DNA of 9,124 nt from Spirochaetota bacterium (GTDB lineage: Bacteria; Spirochaetota; JAGLSM01). This document shows positions 1-5,751 of the stretch, piece by piece (the stretch's first letter is position 1; the number at the start of each line of letters is the position of its first letter). The position numbers were made by a program, and so were the translations under genes. The stretch is taken from positions 1 through 9,124 of the forward strand of contig JAGLSM010000055.1 in NCBI GenBank assembly GCA_023135745.1, given 5' to 3'. Below the pieces are notes generated by a model, which had not been told where the DNA came from, searched no databases, and saw only the letters and a program-made list of their open reading frames with translations.

Positions 1-334
1 AGGTTTCTAACCTTTTTCTATATTCATTTACTATAGTAAGGATGTAATCCTTTTTAGTTTTCCCATCATCCTTAAAGATGTCATCATCCTTTAGATGATC
101 ATCCTTTTTGTCATCAGAATCTTTATCATCATCGGTGTCTTTCTTTTTCTTGTCAGAGTCCTTATCATCAATGTCTTTCTTTTTTTCATCAAAATCTTTT
201 TTCTCTAAATTATCAGATGTACCGCCTTTGACTACGGGATCAGCAAAAATATTTAAAGACAGACATGTTATATATAGGAATATCAAAAGAAAAATATAAA
301 ATGTAGTTTTTAATACGGTTCTTCTAGTGTTCAT
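1..334 (-). CDS. Exported protein with Asp/Lys-rich linker, C-terminus off the left edge
   Basis: This open frame runs off the left edge without a stop, so only the first 111 residues are visible. ATG at 334-332 follows a good Shine-Dalgarno (AAGGA, 7-nt spacing). Residues 1-31 form a signal peptide: an Arg/Lys-containing start (MNTRRTVLK), a long hydrophobic stretch rich in Phe, Ile and Leu, and a likely signal peptidase I site after IFA (A31). C24 lies inside the hydrophobic core, but the residues before it (YIT) do not make a convincing lipobox. Residues about 44-96 are almost entirely Asp and Lys and contain an imperfect internal duplication. After that the sequence becomes normal again (YILTIVNEYRKR), so the charged stretch looks like a linker between the membrane side and a folded domain outside the window. 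The gene lies 32 nt downstream of the barrel gene on the same strand and is probably co-transcribed with it. Function unknown; I am confident it is a real gene. Confidence 0.8.
   Translation of the reverse strand, partial: MNTRRTVLKTTFYIFLLIFLYITCLSLNIFADPVVKGGTSDNLEKKDFDEKKKDIDDKDSDKKKKDTDDDKDSDDKKDDHLKDDDIFKDDGKTKKDYILTIVNEYRKRLET
47..205 (-). repeat. Low-complexity Asp/Lys-coding segment with degenerate tandem units
   Basis: On the minus strand this codes for residues about 44-96 of the left-edge protein. It contains two imperfect copies of a 12-14-residue unit, DIDDKDSDKKKK followed by DTDDDKDSDDKKDD, then looser KDD-containing units. At DNA level the plus strand shows repeated blocks of the type GTCTTTCTTTTT and ATCATCCTT. 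Such a segment is likely disordered and could vary in length between strains by slippage or recombination. It resembles acidic calcium-binding repeats only superficially, because the regular Gly spacing of thrombospondin-3 repeats or RTX nonapeptides is absent. Confidence 0.7.
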
Positions 335-341
335 AATTATT

Positions 342-346
342 TCCTT
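342..346 (-). promoter_or_regulatory. Ribosome binding site of the left-edge exported protein
   Basis: AAGGA on the minus strand, 7 nt before ATG at 334. It supports this start and shows that the open frame running off the left edge is a genuine gene. Confidence 0.7.
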
Positions 347-366
347 TATTAATCATTCATTGTTTC

Positions 367-1647
367 TCAAAATTTGGTAGAACTCTGAAGGCTGGTCGAT
401 TCCTGCCCGGTAATGTTTCCTGATTCATCTTTAGAAAAACCCTTTTGATATACTAATTCTACAGAGGAATTTTCCGAAGGTATAAATTTAAGGGAGATTT
501 TAGCAATAGAGTAAAGACCGTGAATAGAGAAAAGATCACTTAAATTATTAACTTCCATTCTTGAATATTCCATATTGAATTCAAATATTTTTCCCATCAG
601 ATTAGGACTGATTTTCAGCTTGATATCGCCTCTAACCCGTTCTCCTTCGTTCCAACTCAAAGAAAGATTAACATAAATATCATCTTCTTTTACAACCTTG
701 AATGATTTCCAGGTAGACAGTTTAATACCTGTATAACTGCTTTGATTTTGAGTATTCGTAAATGTGGAATATTTTGTAGCACGCTGTGTCATATAATAGC
801 TGTCAAAATACGGGGCTTTGTAGCGATCAGAAAAACGATTAACATCAATCTTCCAATCAATATATTCAAAAAATTGCCCTGATATACCAATCGACATACC
901 GCTGCCTCTGTTGTTAATGTAATTATATGAGGCATAGAATGTCCATTTGAAAATCCAGAATTCAAAAGGAATTTCCATGTCAGTACCTATAATAAATAAA
1001 TCATCTTCACTAACTTCATCATCCTTAAAACCTATGCTGGCTGTTCCTGTTTGCGTAGGATCTCTATTATCTAAATCAGCACTAAAAGTAAAACCAAGCA
1101 CCAGATCCTTCAGGAAAAAATATTCAATTGATTTGAAAGGCCGAGCGAAGAACCTTGCAATATGAATATCAAGATCAAGAATGTTTTCTGTGAAGTATTC
1201 AAGTCCTACATCACCTGTATCCAAATATAGAAACAGACCTTGCATAATAAGTGTAGGGGCAAAGACATTATTTGAAAATTTATACATAATTGTACCATGG
1301 CCTATGGAAAAATTCTCAAAAACCCCTATTTTAAAATAGAATTTCTCACCCATGTCTCCAATACGAAAAAGCTTGATTCTATTAATCACATCTTTCCATG
1401 TTGAATATAAACCTTCCCGTAGTTTGAAATCTTTATCAAAATCAAAAAGCAATTGCAAGGTGAGTTGAACATCAATATTCAGAGTAATATCAGGTGTTAT
1501 TACAAATCTGGTATAAGGCTGATCATCAATAGTAATACCACCAACTTCAACTGAGGAACCAAGATTAAATTCCACAGCATAACTCTGGTGGGTAAATGTT
1601 ATGATTATTAATAAAAGAAGAACAAAAAGCGATATCTTTTTATGCAT
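367..1647 (-). CDS. Probable outer-membrane beta-barrel protein, unknown function
   Basis: A 426-residue exported protein. A longer frame reaches 1725, but I chose ATG at 1647-1645. It has AAGGA 7 nt upstream and starts directly on a signal peptide (MHKKIS, hydrophobic core, cleavage after SYA at A24). The longer N-terminus would bury that signal and overlap the likely promoter. The mature chain has many short amphipathic stretches with alternating hydrophobic/aromatic and polar residues (for example FNLGSSVEVGG, WTFYASYNYIN, VNLSLSWNEGE, SSVELVYQKGF), separated by turns rich in Asp, Asn and Gly. It has no hydrophobic helix after the signal peptide and ends in Phe, as many BAM-assembled barrels do, although the last strand is not strongly hydrophobic. 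No Cys, catalytic motif or plug domain was recognised. It may be a porin-like or structural outer-membrane protein. A soluble beta-rich periplasmic protein is the main alternative. It is first in a two-gene minus-strand unit with the Asp/Lys-rich exported protein. Confidence 0.8.
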   Translation of the reverse strand: MHKKISLFVLLLLIIITFTHQSYAVEFNLGSSVEVGGITIDDQPYTRFVITPDITLNIDVQLTLQLLFDFDKDFKLREGLYSTWKDVINRIKLFRIGDMGEKFYFKIGVFENFSIGHGTIMYKFSNNVFAPTLIMQGLFLYLDTGDVGLEYFTENILDLDIHIARFFARPFKSIEYFFLKDLVLGFTFSADLDNRDPTQTGTASIGFKDDEVSEDDLFIIGTDMEIPFEFWIFKWTFYASYNYINNRGSGMSIGISGQFFEYIDWKIDVNRFSDRYKAPYFDSYYMTQRATKYSTFTNTQNQSSYTGIKLSTWKSFKVVKEDDIYVNLSLSWNEGERVRGDIKLKISPNLMGKIFEFNMEYSRMEVNNLSDLFSIHGLYSIAKISLKFIPSENSSVELVYQKGFSKDESGNITGQESTSLQSSTKF

Positions 1648-1654
1648 ACTAAAT

Positions 1655-1659
1655 TCCTT
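1655..1659 (-). promoter_or_regulatory. Ribosome binding site deciding the barrel protein start
   Basis: AAGGA on the minus strand, 7 nt before ATG at 1647. It decides in favour of this start over the longer frame beginning at 1725, which would lack a signal peptide at its N-terminus. Confidence 0.65.
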
Positions 1660-1691
1660 GTTTGTTAATACAAGCTGCTGAAATTTTGAAA

Positions 1692-1719
1692 ATTTTAATA
1701 AATAAACCCATTTTTGCAA
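1692..1719 (-). promoter_or_regulatory. Candidate sigma-70-type promoter for the minus-strand envelope pair
   Basis: On the minus strand, TTGCAA (1719-1714, 4 of 6 to the -35 consensus) is followed after 16 nt by TAAAAT (1697-1692, 5 of 6 to the -10 consensus). Transcription would start near 1685, giving a leader of about 38 nt before ATG at 1647. The DNA is very AT-rich, so chance matches are common. Position and spacing are sensible. Confidence 0.4.
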
Positions 1720-1816
1720 GGGCACTTAATCTTTTATTCAACATTCTAGTTTCCACTCATTTAAATAAAAAATTAAAGGTTAACACATAAACTAAGGCTA
1801 TTATATAAAATTTGAT

Positions 1817-1845
1817 AATACAAGAATTTTTAACAAAAATATAAT
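1817..1845 (+). promoter_or_regulatory. Candidate promoter for the plus-strand envelope operon
   Basis: A perfect -10 box TATAAT sits at 1840-1845. The best-placed -35 is the weak AATACA at 1817-1822 (17-nt spacer). TTGATA at 1812-1817 is a better -35 match but is 22 nt away, which is too far. Transcription would begin near 1852, giving a leader of about 75 nt before the GTG at 1927. The weak -35 may mean activator control or simply that this is not the promoter. Confidence 0.35.
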
Positions 1846-1914
1846 AAATCAAAAGGAGTAGATTCTTGTCATTTCACGCATTTTTTCATAATTTATTTAA
1901 ATCATGATTGCTTC

Positions 1915-1919
1915 AGGAG
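1915..1919 (+). promoter_or_regulatory. Ribosome binding site for the GTG-initiated small gene
   Basis: AGGAG, 7 nt before the GTG at 1927. It fixes GTG rather than any internal ATG as the start and is the main evidence that this short frame is translated. Confidence 0.65.
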
Positions 1920-1926
1920 AATTAAA

Positions 1927-2190
1927 GTGGAAAAACTCAAGATTAATATTGAAAAATACAAAAACCAATTGCCATCAATGAATATAAATGCTATAAAATC
2001 TCTTATAAAAGCCATACTCGATGAGAGAAAGCACAACCGGAAAATCTCCGAGACTGACTTTAAAAATCTGAAGGAACTTGAAAAAAAAGCAGAAGAAGAA
2101 CTAAAAAAGAGAAAGTTCCTGAATGATAAAACAAAGAGTGATTACGATTCATGGAAAAAAAACATGGAAAATGGAAAACGCTGTTATTAA
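1927..2190 (+). CDS. Small charged, probably helical cytoplasmic protein, unknown function
   Basis: An 87-residue protein starting at GTG, supported by AGGAG 7 nt upstream; translation would begin with formyl-Met. It is dominated by Lys and Glu with regularly spaced Leu and Ile (KLKINIEKY, IKSLIKAILDER, FKNLKELEKKAEEELKKRKF), which predicts two or three alpha helices with coiled-coil potential around residues 45-65. There is no signal peptide or membrane segment, and its single Cys is next to the end (RCY). No family was recognised. It is the first gene after the divergent intergenic region and lies 69 nt before the SGNH gene on the same strand. It may therefore be the first gene of the envelope operon, perhaps a small regulator or adaptor, but nothing in the sequence shows such a role. 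Confidence that it is a real gene is fairly high because of the binding site, strand and length. Confidence 0.65.
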   Translation: MEKLKINIEKYKNQLPSMNINAIKSLIKAILDERKHNRKISETDFKNLKELEKKAEEELKKRKFLNDKTKSDYDSWKKNMENGKRCY

Positions 2191-2229
2191 AACCAGGACC
2201 CTATCGCTCTATGTTAATTTCATGAATAA

Positions 2230-2241
2230 TTTTATATAAAA
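2230..2241. repeat. 12-bp perfect AT palindrome upstream of the SGNH gene
   Basis: TTTTATATAAAA is a perfect palindrome 18 nt before the SGNH start. It contains TATAAA, which could serve as a -10 element, but no good -35 lies 16-18 nt upstream and the leader would be very short. It could be an operator, an internal promoter, or simply AT-rich sequence. Confidence 0.25.
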
Positions 2242-2259
2242 ATGTAAACGGATAAATAC

Positions 2260-3951
2260 ATGAATAAACGATACTTCAAATACATTATCATTCTGATCCC
2301 GTTTCTATTTCTGTTATTATTGGAATTGCTTCTTGGATTATTCAGTTTCGGATACTCAACAGATCTTTTTGTAATCCGAACCCATAACGATGAAAAAGAA
2401 TACTACTATTTAAACCGAACAGTTGTACAAAAATATTTTTCAAATAAAGTTAAAATGACCCCTGCCTTTGAAAGGTTTCCTGTTAAAAAATCCAGGGATA
2501 CCGTTCGTATTTTATGTTTCGGCGGCTCTTCTCTCCAGGGATTCCCTTATTTAAAAAACCTTGCCATACCAGGTTTAATCGAACAGATATTAAACAAAGC
2601 TCAGCGATACAAAAAATATGAAATTATAAACACTGCAGTAATTGCCCTGGACAGTTCGATAGTTCTGGATATGGTTAAAAAGGCCGGAGGTTACGGCGCT
2701 GATTATTACCTTTTTTTTACCGGACATAATGAATTCTATGGAGCCAGGGGTTACTCCTCCACTTTAAATCCCAAAAACAGTTTTTTAAACAACATGCGTC
2801 TAAGTCTCAGAAACCTTAAAATTTTTCAGATGTTTGAATCTATCGTATATTCAATTGTTCCGGCTGCTAAGACATTTCATTCGGTCATTCCGCTTCTTGT
2901 AAAAGACAATATTGTAACCAACAGTGCAACTGTAAACAAACAGATCTTAAAAAAATACTCGATAAACATTAATGAAATGATTGAAATCGCAAAAAAAAGA
3001 AAAGTAAAAACGATCCTCTTCACCTTACCGTCAAATATAAAAGACTCGGAACCGTTCCAGTCAATCAGGGAAAGGCCTTATTATCTCAGCCGGTTCAGGA
3101 TGAATAGTGATAAACGCATAATCGATCAGGCTTATAAAATTAACATGAAGAAAATAAAGAACTCACTGAACAAAAATACCAATGACGCAATGTATAATTA
3201 TATTTATGCCTGCAAGCTTTATCAACGAGGTAAAAAAAATAAAGCCCGCGAATATTTTAAAAGAGCCAAAGATCTGGACATGCTTAAACTGAGGGCATCA
3301 TCGCAGCTAAATGAATTTTTAAGAAAAAATAAACAAAGAGTCGATTATTTTTATGATTTTACAAAAATTATAAATAACAGGTCAAAATCAAAAATCGGTG
3401 ATAACGAATACTTCACCGAATACCTCCATCCAAATATTAAAGCAAATATAATGGCTGCAGTCGATATAGCAAAAATGCTTGAGCCTGACCTCCGGCTGGA
3501 AAGTTTTAATATTAAAAAACTCGATTACTCAATAGTTGACATAATTCACACATCACTTTCACTATGGATTTACTTTCACCGATACCCGTTTATACTCAAT
3601 AATTATAAAAACAAACTGCTCATCAATAAAATATTCAAAGTGAAAGGGAAGAAGCTGTCTTTAAAAAAAGAATTCTCCCGGCACCAGGAACTGTTTGACG
3701 CGCTTCTTAATCTCTCAATAAAATTAAAAAGAAAAAACAATATATTAAAATCACACAGTGAAGCTGCAAGATACTACTACGATAAAAAAGATTATAAAAA
3801 CGCAAAAAAAGAGCTTCTTATCGTCAAAAGAATCCATGATGAACATATACTCAACCTGAGAGAACTTCTTTATGTTTACATGAAACTGAATGACCGTTAC
3901 AATGCCAAGAAAATAAACACATTAATCAATAATCTTGTAAAAAAGAAATAG
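2260..3951 (+). CDS. Membrane-anchored SGNH/GDSL-type hydrolase with TPR-like segments
   Basis: 563 residues. One N-terminal membrane helix (residues about 8-30, rich in Ile, Leu and Phe) anchors the rest, probably in the periplasm. SGNH blocks appear in order. Block I is FGGSS at 87-91, with S90 the likely nucleophile. Block II is near N124 (IINTA). Block III is GHNEFYG at 155-161, with N157 as oxyanion residue. Block V is EYLHP at 387-391, with H390 as general base. Between blocks III and V lies a TPR-like helical segment (about 307-345, including KAREYFKRAKDLD), and a second helical repeat region fills 498-560. From memory, this architecture occurs in uncharacterised SGNH proteins of several diderm phyla. 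SGNH enzymes hydrolyse or transfer acyl groups, and envelope ones act on lipids, glycans or peptidoglycan; the substrate here is unknown. Two deviations: Gly replaces Asp in GDS, and Glu (E387) occupies the DxxH Asp position. The ATG has only a weak binding site (GGA, 7-nt spacing). It lies 56 nt before the propeller gene. Confidence 0.82.
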   Translation: MNKRYFKYIIILIPFLFLLLLELLLGLFSFGYSTDLFVIRTHNDEKEYYYLNRTVVQKYFSNKVKMTPAFERFPVKKSRDTVRILCFGGSSLQGFPYLKNLAIPGLIEQILNKAQRYKKYEIINTAVIALDSSIVLDMVKKAGGYGADYYLFFTGHNEFYGARGYSSTLNPKNSFLNNMRLSLRNLKIFQMFESIVYSIVPAAKTFHSVIPLLVKDNIVTNSATVNKQILKKYSININEMIEIAKKRKVKTILFTLPSNIKDSEPFQSIRERPYYLSRFRMNSDKRIIDQAYKINMKKIKNSLNKNTNDAMYNYIYACKLYQRGKKNKAREYFKRAKDLDMLKLRASSQLNEFLRKNKQRVDYFYDFTKIINNRSKSKIGDNEYFTEYLHPNIKANIMAAVDIAKMLEPDLRLESFNIKKLDYSIVDIIHTSLSLWIYFHRYPFILNNYKNKLLINKIFKVKGKKLSLKKEFSRHQELFDALLNLSIKLKRKNNILKSHSEAARYYYDKKDYKNAKKELLIVKRIHDEHILNLRELLYVYMKLNDRYNAKKINTLINNLVKKK

Positions 3952-4007
3952 AAAAAACAGTGTAATAATAATCGGTTCATAACCTATTAAACGGGAAGTA
4001 TTCAAAC

Positions 4008-5750
4008 ATGTTTAAAACTCTGAAATTCATACTCTTTTTTATTTTGATTTTATTTTCTTACTCGTACAGCCTTGACTGGCCGATGTTCAGAGGCAATCAC
4101 TTTCTCACAGGAAACAACGATCAAGTGATCCCGAAAAACCTGGATCTGGCATGGAAGTTTAAGGCATCATCATGGGTATTCCATCCTGTATCAAGCGATG
4201 GACTTGTCTACTTTCCCAGCCTTGATAAAAAACTCTACTGCCTTGACCTTGAGACAGGAGAATTAAAATGGTCTTACAACCTGGGCTATCCCGCAATCAG
4301 GATGCCGGTAATATACGGCAAATGGATATATGTTGCCTCAGGTAGATATATATACTGCATCAATAAATGGAACGGAAATCCTGTCTGGTCAAGATCCTTT
4401 GGTTCATATTCACAGCTCTCAACACCTATAGTTGAAAACGGAGTTCTTTATTATGGCAACAGGGGTGCTTTTTACGCAAGAAGAGCAGATAACGGAAGCT
4501 TAATATGGGAAAATGAAAATATTAAGACATATGGAGGATCTCCAATATTTTCTGACGGAAAGATTTTTACCCAACACAGGGATTATACAGAATTGAAATA
4601 CTATCTGGTCTGTATAGAAGCTAAAAACGGGCATATAAAATGGAGAAGAAGCATTCACAAAGATCCGAACATTTTTACCCCTGTTGTTTACAAATCCAAA
4701 GTCTATATAGGTACATCATATTTTCTTGAATCCTACGAGATACAAACAGGACGCTTGTCCTCTTCACGGCGTTTTTCATCCAGAATCGGATCCAATCCCA
4801 TCTTTATAGATGATAAAATCTACATATCCGATACAAAAGGGCATATTGATATACTGAATCCTGAAAATTTCAAAACATTTAAAAGCTTTTCAAATTATAG
4901 AAAAAAAGGAAACACTTTTTCGAGTATAGGTCCATGGCTTTATATGACAGATACATCAGGATCTCTTCTTGAAATAAACAAAGAAACCGGAATGAAACAC
5001 AGATCTTTTGACTCAGGAAGCAGGCTTTCCGCCAGGTTCCCTCTCCTGTTCAGGGGACGTATAATATTTAATTCAAAAAATACGGTATTTTGCCTGGGTA
5101 AATATCCGTTAAGAAAAAAACTGCGCAATAAAAAAGAAAAACTACGTCTGGTTTTCTTCAATAAGGATACAAGGAAAAGATTAACCGGCCGTATTAGAAT
5201 ACTCTGGAAATGGTCCAATGAATGGGATGATACAATCAAAAACCTTAAATTGGGAAAAATAGAACTCAAGAAAAAGGTGCGCATCCCTTCTATTATGGTT
5301 TTTGAAAAAAAAGGATTTCTCACACGAACAATAAAACTGCAGAAAATACCTCAAAACAGGACATTGATTATTTACTTGAAACCGCTTAAACGCGGCATTA
5401 CATTGGTGTTTCACGATATAAAATTCAATACAGACTCAAGCGGATTGATGAGAAAAGCCATAGCTCCCTTGAGAAAAATCGTTCGTTTATTAAAGCTGAA
5501 TCCAATGGTGAAAATGTCAATACAAGGACATACTGACAATACAGGCACTGCAAAATACAATATGACCCTTTCTCAAAAAAGAGCCTATGTCGTTTATAGA
5601 TTTCTTGTTAAACATAACATATCCTCATCTCGGCTCAGCTACATCGGCTACGGACAAACACGTCCAATCGCAGATAATAAAACAAAAAAAGGACGCTCCC
5701 TAAATAGAAGAACAGAATTTAAAATTCTACAATATCAAAAAGAGGAATAA
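4008..5750 (+). CDS. Exported PQQ-type beta-propeller fused to an OmpA peptidoglycan-binding domain
   Basis: 580 residues. The signal peptide is residues 1-21 (hydrophobic core, cleavage after SYS). The mature chain opens with DWPMFRGN, typical of BamB-like/PQQ-repeat propellers. It carries about seven propeller blades up to about residue 362, each with the A/C-L-D-x-x-T/N-G-x-x-x-W type motif: YCLDLETGELKW, YCINKWNGNPVW, LVCIEAKNGHIKW, LLEINKETG. Residues about 375-462 form a beta-rich spacer. Residues 464-575 are an OmpA_C-type domain with FHDIKFNTDSS, GHTDNTG (507-513) and NRRTEF (566-571). The conserved Asp (D510) and Arg (R568) are those that bind the peptidoglycan stem peptide in OmpA-family structures. 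The protein therefore probably sits in the periplasm, held on peptidoglycan, presenting a propeller for protein contacts. Cofactor binding is not implied, since many PQQ-repeat propellers are scaffolds. It is followed after 1 nt by the next gene, which suggests co-expression. The binding site is weak (GGGAAG, 9-nt spacing). Confidence 0.88.
   Translation: MFKTLKFILFFILILFSYSYSLDWPMFRGNHFLTGNNDQVIPKNLDLAWKFKASSWVFHPVSSDGLVYFPSLDKKLYCLDLETGELKWSYNLGYPAIRMPVIYGKWIYVASGRYIYCINKWNGNPVWSRSFGSYSQLSTPIVENGVLYYGNRGAFYARRADNGSLIWENENIKTYGGSPIFSDGKIFTQHRDYTELKYYLVCIEAKNGHIKWRRSIHKDPNIFTPVVYKSKVYIGTSYFLESYEIQTGRLSSSRRFSSRIGSNPIFIDDKIYISDTKGHIDILNPENFKTFKSFSNYRKKGNTFSSIGPWLYMTDTSGSLLEINKETGMKHRSFDSGSRLSARFPLLFRGRIIFNSKNTVFCLGKYPLRKKLRNKKEKLRLVFFNKDTRKRLTGRIRILWKWSNEWDDTIKNLKLGKIELKKKVRIPSIMVFEKKGFLTRTIKLQKIPQNRTLIIYLKPLKRGITLVFHDIKFNTDSSGLMRKAIAPLRKIVRLLKLNPMVKMSIQGHTDNTGTAKYNMTLSQKRAYVVYRFLVKHNISSSRLSYIGYGQTRPIADNKTKKGRSLNRRTEFKILQYQKEE
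5742..5746 (+). promoter_or_regulatory. Ribosome binding site embedded in the end of the propeller gene
   Basis: GAGGA, 5 nt before ATG at 5752, lies within the last codons of the propeller gene, whose TAA is 5748-5750. Ribosomes ending on the first gene can restart directly, so the two products are probably made in linked amounts. Confidence 0.65.
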
Positions 5751-5751
5751 T

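Noticed and set aside
47..205. Possible CRISPR-like or RTX/TSP3 calcium-binding repeats in the Asp-rich segment
   Set aside because: There are no regular direct repeats with unique spacers, and the Gly-containing spacing of RTX or thrombospondin-3 repeats is missing. It is low-complexity coding sequence.
108..299. 63-codon plus-strand frame rich in Ser and Phe
   Set aside because: It is the antisense shadow of the Asp/Lys-rich coding segment; GAT/GAC and AAA codons read backwards give Ser- and Phe-rich sequence. The minus strand has the signal peptide and ribosome binding site.
1648..1725. 26-residue N-terminal extension of the barrel protein from ATG at 1725
   Set aside because: It would place the signal peptide internally, has no good binding site, and covers the candidate promoter. 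The start at 1647 has AAGGA and a proper signal peptide.
1692..1725. Sigma-54 promoter suggested by TTGCA near GGGC
   Set aside because: The required GG at -24 with correct spacing to GC at -12 is not present on either strand.
3952..4007. Short inverted repeat GGTT-CAT-AACC between the SGNH and propeller genes
   Set aside because: A 4-bp stem without a T-run is too weak for a terminator and is expected by chance. The two genes are more likely co-transcribed.
4940..5414. Two minus-strand frames of 127 and 77 codons within the propeller-OmpA gene
   Set aside because: They lie opposite well-conserved spacer and OmpA coding sequence, have no family features and no convincing start context.
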